From Methanomicrobiaceae archaeon (lineage in GTDB: Archaea; Halobacteriota; Methanomicrobia; Methanomicrobiales; Methanomicrobiaceae), in contig JAFGKW010000036.1 in assembly GCA_016928355.1 (NCBI GenBank), positions 1 through 64,000 of the forward strand: DNA of 64,000 bases, in the 5' to 3' direction. Positions 9,246 through 16,857 of the stretch are shown here, in pieces. Made by a program: the position numbers and the translations under genes. Within the stretch, counting starts at the first letter, position 1. Each line of letters begins with the position of its first letter. Under the pieces are notes generated by a model that ran no database searches, had not been told where the DNA came from, and worked only from the letters and a program-made list of their open reading frames with translations.

Positions 9246-9836
9246 CTACCTGTTTACATCAAGAAGTGCACATCTCTCGATCACAAGTTCTTCAATTCTG
9301 TCTGTTCCACAAAGCTCAATCTCTTCGCGGGTCAGTGAAAATATTTCTGCCAGTCCGGATATCCTGTCAGCTGTCAGGTTCCCGAGGTGTTCCAAACAGT
9401 CTTCATCCCTGACCAGGATAATATTATTTTCCGTGCATTCATCAAGGGAAGCAATTCTTCCGGCTGCATCACCGGCCTTCTCTTCAAAATCTTTCCTTTT
9501 TCCATCTTCCGGGATCCTGCTGCAGATCAATATTACGGAATCGTTCATTCCCCGGTGAATTCCGAACCCGGAGGCGAAACCCGTCTGTCTTGTTCCAAGT
9601 GCATAGAGAAGAATTTCCATCTCGAAGAAGTTTGATATAGGATTCTTATTTTCAAAGAATGATCTTTCGGCAAAAGAGAGAGCTGCCCGTATATGCCTGC
9701 AGCCTGCGATCGCTGACGCATCGAAGAAGACAATATAGACAGATGAAGATTTACCAATATCCCTGACCTCTCCGAGAAATTTGCGCTCACCAGGGATATC
9801 GAACTTTCCCGTGTAAATTCTGTAATTCATAACCAT
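9246..9836 (-). CDS. cgi121: KEOPS complex subunit Cgi121
   Basis: 196 residues. The segment P-I-S-N-F-F-E-M-E-I-L-L-Y-A-L-G-T-R-Q followed by G-I-H-R-G-M-N-D-S-V-I-L-I-C matches the Cgi121 core (archaeal members read 'N-x-F-W-M-E-I-L-x-R-A-x-G-x-R-Q'). Cgi121 recruits tRNA to the KEOPS complex, which makes the t6A modification at position 37. The open frame extends upstream to 10100, but that part is antisense-like shadow within hel308. GGTGG stands 6 bases before the ATG at 9836, 13 bases after the hel308 stop, so it is probably translated from a hel308-cgi121 transcript. Confidence 0.85.
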   Translation of the reverse strand: MVMNYRIYTGKFDIPGERKFLGEVRDIGKSSSVYIVFFDASAIAGCRHIRAALSFAERSFFENKNPISNFFEMEILLYALGTRQTGFASGFGIHRGMNDSVILICSRIPEDGKRKDFEEKAGDAAGRIASLDECTENNIILVRDEDCLEHLGNLTADRISGLAEIFSLTREEIELCGTDRIEELVIERCALLDVNR

Positions 9837-9849
9837 ATTCTGCCACCAC

Positions 9850-12081
9850 TTAGAAGCTGAAGATTGAGGACTGGCCGTTTCCGTTTGTTTTTCCCCCGGA
9901 AGGGCCGTCTTGATCCTCATCTTCAGCGACCCTGCCCTTTCTGCCTCCGGTAATCCCTGAAAAGCCGGCACCGGCTCCGGAGGCCTGGTCCATGATCTGC
10001 CTTGCAATCTTCCTCCCGACGATCGCCGCGACACGGTCAAATCCTGCCGCAGTAAGATCTTCGGGCGAGAGTATGTTGTTGTTGAAGAGCCTTCTTGCAC
10101 GAACGCGGCCTATGCCCTTCAGCCTGACGAGCGGCAGGAGCTCTCTCTTTATACCGTGCTGCACACGTATTCCGGTCTCGCGGACGGGATCCCTGAACTC
10201 AGGGACCAGCATCGAAGAGAGCCTCGATGAAGCATGGAGCAGCCAGTTCATCCCCTCGACCGTATTGTAGATATCCCCCGGCCCGACGCCGTACCGGCTG
10301 CATATCAGGTCTTCGCCTGCCTCGGATATCCAGTCGTTTACGAGCATCGCGGTCTTGAGCGCCCTGAAGCCCTCCTCCATAGAGTCAAAGGATATCTCCT
10401 CCCAGAGTTCGTCTTCGTTTTCAAAGTAGAACCTTTCGAGAACATCCATATCGCTCTTCTTTATGTAGAGGGTATACATGTCCGGCGTCGTGCAGAGCAC
10501 CTGGAGGAAGCCGAGATCTGAGAATTCCTTCGGCGGGGCTCCTGTCTCCCTTCCGCTTCTTTCCCTCAGTGCACCGGTGATGACCTCGGCGGTCCGGGGT
10601 GTTATATACAGCCGGGATACAAGGTGCCCGTACTCGGTTGCAGAGAGAAACTCCCCGGTCCTCGTTATCATCCCGGCATCCTCGAGGAATAATACAGCAT
10701 CTTCGACAATACGGTCGATATATGCTGTGCTTTTATTCATATGAACGTAGAACGTCCCGTTCAGGAATTCAGGAAGCCCTTCTTTGGTCTTAACGAATCC
10801 GGTCGAGATAAGGGAGAGTATCTGCCCGGTAAGAACCCGCTCGTCGTCGAGCCGGGATGTCACGTCCTCGGCCGGTGCGCTGATGAACTCCTCATAGAGA
10901 CCATTTGCAACCTCCGGCCCCTTTGCAATCAGGATTGCCTCCCCGTAAGGGTCGAGATGCGGTCTTCCTGCACGTCCGGCCATCTGCCTGTACTCCCTGA
11001 CCGGGATCGGGACCATCCCCTCACCGCCTTTAAACCTCAGGTAGTCCCTGATTATTACGCGTCTCGCCGGGAGATTAAGGCCTGCTGCGAGGGTGGGTGT
11101 AGATGATATCACCCTGATAGATCCCTGCCGGAACCCTCTCTCGACGATCTCCCTCTGGTTTCTCTTCATGCCGGCATGGTGAAATGCCGCACCCTTCTTT
11201 ACACAGGTCGCAAGGATCCTCCCCATGTCGGTTTCGGCGGCCTTTTCAAGCTCTTCTGCTAGTTTTTCGAGCTCAGGCTCGTCGAGTTTCAGGGCGGTTG
11301 CCATCCTTTTTGCGCAGCCTTCGGCGTTTCTCCTTGAATTTACAAATACAAGGCACTGCCCGCCGTCATTAACACAGTCTATGCAGAGGTTTTCGTCGTC
11401 GTTCTTCTTCGGTGTCTCTATTGGCCTTATCTCTTCGCCGAAGTACAGGGTATCCCTGCAGAACACTCCCTCTTTAAGATCCACAGGTCTCCAGTCGGAG
11501 GTGACGAGTTCTGCACCAAGCCAGGAGGCAAGGGCTCCCGGGTTTCCGATCGTCGCCGTCAGCCCGATCATCTGGAGATTTTCGTTAAGGTGCCGGAGTT
11601 TGGTGATCACCATCTCAAGCGTGGCCCCGCGATCCTCCGAGTCAATGAGATGTGCCTCGTCCAGGATAAGGCATGTAATATTACTCATCCACGGTGTGTT
11701 GTTTCGCAGGAGAGAGTCGACCTTCTCCGAGGTTGCTATGACGATATCGTTTCTGCCAAGATATTCGTCCCTTTTGTCAAAATCCCCGGTGGCAATCCCA
11801 ATCTTCGGGCCCTTGCCCGAGAACTCTTCGTACTTCTCGGAGGCAAGAGCCTTCAACGGTACGACATACAGGCACTTGCCGCGGGATGCGACATGATGGT
11901 GCATTGCCATCTCGGCGACAAGTGTCTTTCCGCTCGCTGTCGGGATGGATATGAGGAGATTTTTGCCTTCAAGAAGTCCTTTTTTAACACATTCAGTCTG
12001 GGGAGGATAAAGCTCTGATATTCCCTTTTTTGCACATGCTGATACGAGCTTTGCCGGAAGATCGAGCTCTTCAAGTCTCAT
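9850..12081 (-). CDS. hel308: ATP-dependent DNA helicase Hel308 (Hjm)
   Basis: 743 residues from the preferred start. Superfamily 2 helicase: motif I P-T-A-S-G-K-T (47-53), motif II D-E-A-H (141-144), motif III G-L-T-A-T-I-G-N, motif VI Q-M-A-G-R-A-G-R. A helix-hairpin-helix (L-K-G-I-G-R-V-R-A-R-R-L-F) lies near the C-terminus. It acts on stalled forks, unwinding lagging-strand DNA. The extreme C-terminus is G-Q-S-S-I-F-S-F, resembling a PCNA-interacting motif. The frame opens at 12129, but GGGGAGTG lies 8 bases before the ATG at 12081 and the protein then begins M-R-L-E-E-L-D-L-P as in relatives; this leaves the ORB at 12101 upstream of the gene. Confidence 0.95.
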   Translation of the reverse strand: MRLEELDLPAKLVSACAKKGISELYPPQTECVKKGLLEGKNLLISIPTASGKTLVAEMAMHHHVASRGKCLYVVPLKALASEKYEEFSGKGPKIGIATGDFDKRDEYLGRNDIVIATSEKVDSLLRNNTPWMSNITCLILDEAHLIDSEDRGATLEMVITKLRHLNENLQMIGLTATIGNPGALASWLGAELVTSDWRPVDLKEGVFCRDTLYFGEEIRPIETPKKNDDENLCIDCVNDGGQCLVFVNSRRNAEGCAKRMATALKLDEPELEKLAEELEKAAETDMGRILATCVKKGAAFHHAGMKRNQREIVERGFRQGSIRVISSTPTLAAGLNLPARRVIIRDYLRFKGGEGMVPIPVREYRQMAGRAGRPHLDPYGEAILIAKGPEVANGLYEEFISAPAEDVTSRLDDERVLTGQILSLISTGFVKTKEGLPEFLNGTFYVHMNKSTAYIDRIVEDAVLFLEDAGMITRTGEFLSATEYGHLVSRLYITPRTAEVITGALRERSGRETGAPPKEFSDLGFLQVLCTTPDMYTLYIKKSDMDVLERFYFENEDELWEEISFDSMEEGFRALKTAMLVNDWISEAGEDLICSRYGVGPGDIYNTVEGMNWLLHASSRLSSMLVPEFRDPVRETGIRVQHGIKRELLPLVRLKGIGRVRARRLFNNNILSPEDLTAAGFDRVAAIVGRKIARQIMDQASGAGAGFSGITGGRKGRVAEDEDQDGPSGGKTNGNGQSSIFSF

Positions 12082-12100
12082 TTTGGCTGCACTCCCCGGG

Positions 12101-12122
12101 ACCCCATTATTTCCACTGGAGA
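12101..12122 (-). promoter_or_regulatory. ORB element C1 upstream of hel308
   Basis: Read on the minus strand: TCTCCAGTGGAAATAATG then GGGT. It lies 20-41 bases before the preferred hel308 ATG (12081), about where transcription would start if the TTTTAAA near 12137-12143 acts as TATA box. Confidence 0.75.
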
Positions 12123-12172
12123 GCAGCATATTGGGTTTAAAAGGTTAAATTTACAAAAAATATATGGTATTT

Positions 12173-12185
12173 TTTCCAGTGGAAA
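12173..12185 (+). promoter_or_regulatory. Mini-ORB element C2
   Basis: TTTCCAGTGGAAA without a downstream G-run. It faces C1 in inverted orientation, about 50 bases away, in the gap between hel308 and the KH-protein gene. Confidence 0.65.
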
Positions 12186-12212
12186 TATTGCCATGGTTTT
12201 CAATTCCGCATA

Positions 12213-12755
12213 TCAATAGTAATAATCGAAGATGTTTGCTTTTGCTTCCTTCTTCTTCTTGTCGAGGTATGAAAAGACACTTTCATGCGGCATTCCGTCT
12301 ATGAGCATCTCTATTGCGTGCCTTGCGGTCTTTACCTGCTCAACCCCGCCTATTATTGCAACCGTCTTTCCCAGGACAGATATCTCGGCCCCGGACATGT
12401 CCTCGATCTGCTCACGGGACTTTCCGGCGCTTCCGATGATCCTTCCACGGGTCCTCTCCATCTGTTTCGGGTTTCTGCATGCGGCGGTCAGGTCAATTAT
12501 ATCGAGTATCATGTCTTCATCTTCAAGGAGGCAGAATGCCCTCTTTGGCGAAAATCCCCTGTTTATGGCCATTACTATATCTGCCGCCTTAAGGAGCAGA
12601 GGTGCATCCTCACCCTCTATCGTAATCAGTCCGTCCTCGCTGTCGATAGTAAGATTTGTCTTAGTTTCATTCTCGATCTTGCGCTTTATAACTCCGCCTT
12701 TTCCGATTATTACGGCGATTCGCGCCCGTGTGACTCTTATCTCCTGTGTTGCCAT
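12213..12755 (-). CDS. KH-domain RNA-binding protein, Pno1/Dim2-like
   Basis: 180 residues with two KH domains. The first has the GxxG loop I-I-G-K-G-G-V-I-K; the second has R-I-I-G-S-A-G-K-S-R-E. The archaeal Pno1/Dim2 homologue binds the 3' end region of 16S rRNA during small-subunit assembly and partners RIO1 kinase; a rio1 gene is in this window about 13 kb away rather than adjacent. The C-terminus is basic then tyrosine-rich (D-Y-Y-Y). It lies upstream of hel308 on the same strand, separated by 131 bases that hold two ORBs and a likely hel308 promoter, so it is probably its own transcript. Confidence 0.85.
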   Translation of the reverse strand: MATQEIRVTRARIAVIIGKGGVIKRKIENETKTNLTIDSEDGLITIEGEDAPLLLKAADIVMAINRGFSPKRAFCLLEDEDMILDIIDLTAACRNPKQMERTRGRIIGSAGKSREQIEDMSGAEISVLGKTVAIIGGVEQVKTARHAIEMLIDGMPHESVFSYLDKKKKEAKANIFDYYY

Positions 12756-12884
12756 ATTTAGATTACCGGTAATTTTCTGTTCTATAGTTGTCTTTCATTT
12801 GTCATATAATATGAGATGGCGGAGAGTTCATTCAGGCATCTGATCATAAATGTTTCGTAATACATCAGCGGAAGAATCCTGCAT

Positions 12885-13997
12885 CTAACCTTCTTCTTTT
12901 ATTTTTTCTGCAACTTCGAATAATATCTTTTCAGCGATATCTGAATCAAAGTTGTTGGTAAGTACGACAATGCTCATATCGCTTTCAGGCAGGTAATACA
13001 TCTCTGAAACAAAACCACCTGATGACCCGTCATGACCGATAAGGCGGCCGTAGGGTTTTTCTATCACAGATATGCCAAGACCGTATGAATCTCCTGAGTC
13101 ATCCGGAACCGTCCGGAGCATCTGTGAAAACATATCCCGGCTGATAAACTGTTCGTTCATCAATGCAGGCAAAAATTTTGCAATATCTTCTGCATTTCCG
13201 ACAATACCACCATCACCAAGACCAAAACCGTCGTTGTACATAGTAACATCAACAAATTCCCCCTCGACTTCTTCATATCCTCTGACAGTTTCCGGTCCGG
13301 TTTTTCCCGGACTCTCCAGGTAGCACGAATCCATTCCTGCCGGATCAAATATCCTGCTCTTTAACTCCTCAGCAAGCGTGTTTTCTGTAACATTTTCTAT
13401 AAGGATCTGGAGCAGAACATAGTTGTTATTGCAGTATTCAAATCTGGTCCCCGGGGGAGATTCAGCCGGAATATCGTAACTGTAAGTTACGACCTCTTCT
13501 GCCGTCCACTGGTGCGAGGGGTCAGCGGCTACCAAATCATCAAATTCGTCAGTCATGTAATCCGGAATTCCGCTTCTCATCTGCAAAGTTTCCCTGACGG
13601 TCGCCTCATCTGCATTTGCAACAGATGATGCAATATCTTCAGGCAGATAATCGCCCAGAGGGGCATCAAGGTCTATATGCCCTTCTTCTGCCAGCTGCAG
13701 TACAACCGTTGCAACAAATGTTTTTGTTGCACTCCCGATACGGAATAGATCGGTTTTGGAAACGGGCCTTTCCTTTTTCAGGTCTGAAAGACCGGCAAAA
13801 GCTGAATATGTACCCTTATTTCCTGTTGCATATATTACTACACCGGGTTCAGCGGAGAGAGAATACCGGTCGAGAATATCGCCAAAATAACTGTTATTCT
13901 CTTTGCTGTCTTCTCCGGATGGAAAAAGAAGCAAAATTCCCGCCCCCGCGATCAGGAGTATGAGGAAAACCACTCCCACATAATATGCGTATCTCAT
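12885..13997 (-). CDS. Membrane-anchored serine beta-lactamase-like hydrolase (class C fold)
   Basis: 370 residues. One N-terminal hydrophobic segment (about 5-26) serves as signal anchor, placing the catalytic domain outside. The penicillin-binding/class C beta-lactamase motifs are complete: S-A-T-K with Ser89 and Lys92, Y-C-N at 188-190, and H-D-G-S-S-G-G near 323. Archaea lack peptidoglycan, so the substrate is likely a peptide, ester or lactone, or an amidated cell-surface compound (inference). Family members in archaea are usually seen as acquired from bacteria. The start lies 138 bases from the divergent membrane-protein gene at 14136; their promoters share the region with the tandem palindromes at 14053-14088. 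Confidence 0.88.
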   Translation of the reverse strand: MRYAYYVGVVFLILLIAGAGILLLFPSGEDSKENNSYFGDILDRYSLSAEPGVVIYATGNKGTYSAFAGLSDLKKERPVSKTDLFRIGSATKTFVATVVLQLAEEGHIDLDAPLGDYLPEDIASSVANADEATVRETLQMRSGIPDYMTDEFDDLVAADPSHQWTAEEVVTYSYDIPAESPPGTRFEYCNNNYVLLQILIENVTENTLAEELKSRIFDPAGMDSCYLESPGKTGPETVRGYEEVEGEFVDVTMYNDGFGLGDGGIVGNAEDIAKFLPALMNEQFISRDMFSQMLRTVPDDSGDSYGLGISVIEKPYGRLIGHDGSSGGFVSEMYYLPESDMSIVVLTNNFDSDIAEKILFEVAEKIKEEG

Positions 13998-14052
13998 CAG
14001 GTAGAGTAATTACTTAATTTATATGAGAGTTCGCATGGTATTTTCAGGAAAT

Positions 14053-14088
14053 TGTTATATACTTCTAACATGTTATATAAATCTAACA
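14053..14088. promoter_or_regulatory. Tandem 18-bp palindromic operators
   Basis: Two abutting copies of TGTTA-N8-TAACA (14053-14070 and 14071-14088), each with TATATA inside the spacer. A degenerate third copy (TGTTA-N5-TAATA) spans 14095-14109. They lie directly upstream of the membrane-protein/XRE gene pair and overlap the expected TATA box, so binding would repress. The XRE protein at 14738 is the obvious candidate ligand (inference). A related TGTTA-N3-TAACA occurs at 14978-14990, just after the XRE gene. Confidence 0.6.
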
Positions 14089-14135
14089 AAGTGCTGTTAA
14101 TTTCTAATACAATCCAGCAAAACGAAGGAGAAAAA

Positions 14136-14714
14136 ATGGAGAAAAATATGGAAGACAGGAACAGAAAAATGGTTTTAACAGCTATTTTCGGCATTGCAGC
14201 CGTAATTATTGCACTTTTCGTGGTCTATATTAGCACAGGAGGGCTGTCTGCTGTGGCGGTTGTATGGGGACTGATGATTATTGCACTTCTTTCGGCACTT
14301 ACAGCCGTTAAAACAGGGAGAAAGAAGGAATATAATTATGCGGGTGTCGCTATCGGCGCCCTGATGGTTGTTGCCGGCCTTATGATAAGTGCGATGTCGT
14401 ATTTCGATTCCGGCACAACCGCCGGTTCGGGGATGGTTACCGGCGGCACCATATTGCTCGTAATCTGTCTTTTATCCCTAAAAAAGTCCCCGGATCGCGA
14501 TATCAGGGATGAGCGTTCGCTGAAGATCGGGACATGGGCGATAGCTTACTCGTGGTACCTGACCTTCTTTGTGGTTATCGTGATCTTCTGGCTATCGTAT
14601 CTTGATATCGTTGTAATTGAAGCTTATGCAGCTATAGGAACCCTGGTACTTCTTATGCCCCTGAGCACTGTTGGATTCCAGTGGTACTTCTCCAGGAAGG
14701 GGGATGTCTATTAG
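14136..14714 (+). CDS. Six-TM membrane protein paired with XRE regulator (DUF2178-like)
   Basis: 192 residues. The start at 14136 is supported by GAAGGAG five bases upstream; the longer frame from 14052 runs through the operators. About six hydrophobic segments fall in three pairs, with a cytoplasmic [13 protein letters not shown] loop near the middle. That loop is typical of the DUF2178-type membrane proteins often encoded beside a small XRE regulator in archaea and Firmicutes. Function is unknown; a role in envelope stress or export has been guessed for such pairs but is not shown. The downstream XRE gene starts 23 bases after the stop. Confidence 0.75.
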   Translation: MEKNMEDRNRKMVLTAIFGIAAVIIALFVVYISTGGLSAVAVVWGLMIIALLSALTAVKTGRKKEYNYAGVAIGALMVVAGLMISAMSYFDSGTTAGSGMVTGGTILLVICLLSLKKSPDRDIRDERSLKIGTWAIAYSWYLTFFVVIVIFWLSYLDIVVIEAYAAIGTLVLLMPLSTVGFQWYFSRKGDVY

Positions 14715-14737
14715 ACGCAGGTCCCGGGGGAATGAAG

Positions 14738-14932
14738 ATGGACACCAGAATCCGGGAGTTCAGGGCGAAAATGAATATGACCCAGGCACAGCTTGCAGAA
14801 CTTGTCGGGGTCAGAAGGGAGACGATCGTATTTCTCGAGAAGGGGAAGTACAACCCGTCCCTCAAACTCGCCCATGATGTCGCAAAGGTCTTTGATACGA
14901 CGATTGATGAGATTTTTATCTTCGATGATTAA
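14738..14932 (+). CDS. Small XRE-family transcriptional regulator
   Basis: 64 residues, essentially one helix-turn-helix domain: [17 protein letters not shown], then [12 protein letters not shown]. It belongs to the compact XRE group that represses its own operon. GGGGGAA lies 5-7 bases before the ATG at 14738; an ATG at 14732 is possible but too close to that site. It sits 23 bases after the membrane-protein gene, in one operon behind the tandem palindromes at 14053-14088, which it likely binds (inference). Confidence 0.88.
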   Translation: MDTRIREFRAKMNMTQAQLAELVGVRRETIVFLEKGKYNPSLKLAHDVAKVFDTTIDEIFIFDD

Positions 14933-15034
14933 TTTATGCGGGAAATATCCATATAACTTTAAATCTGATAAATAAAGTGTTAAAGTAACAATCTCCCTTT
15001 TGAATTGAAGGAGGGATAGGCTTTCGCAGGGTAT

Positions 15035-16777
15035 ATGTTCATGCTCCCGGTAGTTTCAGGTCTGTTATTTGATGGTGGATTCTGCCTTATTTCGGCATTC
15101 ATTACCTGCAGTCTTGGTTTTTTTGTCTATGCACAAAAGCCCTCGTCCATTGTTCACCGGCTTTTTTTTGCAGTGATGATCTCGGCAGCCTACTGGGCGA
15201 CAGGGGAGTTTTTCATATGGCAGGCAGACAGTCTTGAGGGAGTCACATTCTGGCTCAGATTCAGCTCTTTCTGGCCCATGACCATAGCCTTTGCTTCACA
15301 TTTCATCCTGGAATTTACCGGAACATTTTCCGATGATAAGAAGAAACGCACCATCCTGGCAGGCGTCTATATTATCGCCATATTACTCTCATTTGCCGGG
15401 GTGTTTACAGACTACCTCTATGTCGCTGCATTCAGGCCCGGCACCGGTTATCTCTATGTTCCGGCAGGCAATAATCCCATTTACATAGCCGGAGTCCTGT
15501 ACACGGCGTTCATAATGCTCTGGTCATTCGGTGTGGGTTTTGTCTCATGGCGATATACCGAACCGGGGATAAAGCACAGCCAGAACAGGTTATTGTTTGA
15601 AGGAATCATCATTGCCGTTTTTTTTGGAATGCTCTCAGGGATATTCCTGCCATTATTCCAAATATATATCCCGAATCTTGTCTTTATCGGCTTTGTCATA
15701 TTATCGATTCTGACGGCGTATGCAATATGGCATTACGGGCTTTTCGTGCTGAGCCCTGAGACGGCAGTCCCCGAGATTATGAAGACAATGCCAGACGGCC
15801 TGATTCTGATTGACAGGAGCGGAGATATTGTTGCTGTCAATGAATCAGTGGAGAACATCTTTCCTTCGCTAAAGGATTCTCCTGCAGGAAAATCTGCCGG
15901 ATCACTGGTTCCTGAGGACGATTACGCTACAATAAAAGGAACCATATCTGAAAAAGGCCAGATATCTGACTTTGAAATCAGCCTTCCCGGCGAGACTGCG
16001 AGATATATAAGTGTGTCAGGATCGGTTGTGAGGGACGAAAGCGGCCGGCCATCGGGGGCTGTACTCATTACCAGGGATATTACAGAGCGGAAAGAGTCTG
16101 AGAATGCACTCCGGGTTGCAAACAAAAAACTCTCACTCCTTTCACAGATAACCCGTCATGATATCAGCAATCTGATTACCGCACTCTCCGGCAATCTCGA
16201 CCTTCTTGATGAAAAATTAAAGGATCCCGGGGAGAGGCGGTACCTTGACAGGTCAATCGATATTACAGACAGGATCATGAAACAGATTGAATTTTCACGC
16301 AGTTACCAGGACATAGGACTGGAAAAACCGCGGTGGATCGATCCTGAAGATCAGATATCCGGGGCCCTGGAGAGCCTTATCAGGGAGGATGTTCAGATCC
16401 GGCTGAAGATTGATCCTGTTTTGATCTACGCCGACCCCCTGCTTGAAAGAGTCTTCTATAACCTGATTGAAAATGCCGTAAGACATGGCGAAAAGATAAC
16501 TGAGATTATCATATCGACAGAAGAACAGGAGGACGGCAGCCTGGTACTGAGGGTAAAGGACGACGGCGTCGGCATTCCGGACGGGGAAAAAGAGAAGATA
16601 TTTTCATACGGGCATGGAAGGAATACAGGATTCGGGCTTGCCTTCGCCCGTGACCTCCTATCGGTTACAGGAATTGAAATATCTGAAAAAGGCGTTTACG
16701 GGGAAGGGGCATCTTTTGAGATACATATACCAAAAAAGGCATGGAAACCGAAGTCCGGTACAACGGTCTCCGAATAA
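15035..16777 (+). CDS. 7TM-domain PAS sensor histidine kinase
   Basis: 580 residues. The N-terminal 230 residues hold about seven hydrophobic segments resembling the histidine-kinase 7TM sensor module. A PAS domain (about 245-350) and a linker follow, then the archaeal-type H-box S-Q-I-T-R-H-D-I-S-N with His375, then HATPase (N-box L-I-E-N-A-V-R-H-G, D-D-G-V-G-I-P, G-F-G-L-A-F). All kinase motifs are intact. The strong GGAGGG at 15011-15015 is 19 bases before the ATG and stop-blocked in frame, so initiation at 15035 or 15041 lacks a well-placed site. No response regulator is adjacent. Confidence 0.87.
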   Translation: MFMLPVVSGLLFDGGFCLISAFITCSLGFFVYAQKPSSIVHRLFFAVMISAAYWATGEFFIWQADSLEGVTFWLRFSSFWPMTIAFASHFILEFTGTFSDDKKKRTILAGVYIIAILLSFAGVFTDYLYVAAFRPGTGYLYVPAGNNPIYIAGVLYTAFIMLWSFGVGFVSWRYTEPGIKHSQNRLLFEGIIIAVFFGMLSGIFLPLFQIYIPNLVFIGFVILSILTAYAIWHYGLFVLSPETAVPEIMKTMPDGLILIDRSGDIVAVNESVENIFPSLKDSPAGKSAGSLVPEDDYATIKGTISEKGQISDFEISLPGETARYISVSGSVVRDESGRPSGAVLITRDITERKESENALRVANKKLSLLSQITRHDISNLITALSGNLDLLDEKLKDPGERRYLDRSIDITDRIMKQIEFSRSYQDIGLEKPRWIDPEDQISGALESLIREDVQIRLKIDPVLIYADPLLERVFYNLIENAVRHGEKITEIIISTEEQEDGSLVLRVKDDGVGIPDGEKEKIFSYGHGRNTGFGLAFARDLLSVTGIEISEKGVYGEGASFEIHIPKKAWKPKSGTTVSE

Positions 16778-16857
16778 CCGGGATTGACAAAATTAATGAC
16801 TATTTTTAAATGATAATGAATGATTAAATTACACTAACAATCTTTTGAGGAAATATC

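Noticed and set aside
9837-10100. N-terminal extension of cgi121 into hel308
   Set aside because: The extension lies antiparallel-free but inside the hel308 coding end in another frame, is Arg/Ser-rich, and a good ribosome site stands before the ATG at 9836.
11225-11896. 223-codon plus-strand frame within hel308
   Set aside because: Ser/Arg-rich antisense shadow of a gene with intact helicase motifs.
12232-12843. 203-codon plus-strand frame opposite the KH protein
   Set aside because: Antisense shadow; the minus-strand frame carries two clear KH domains.
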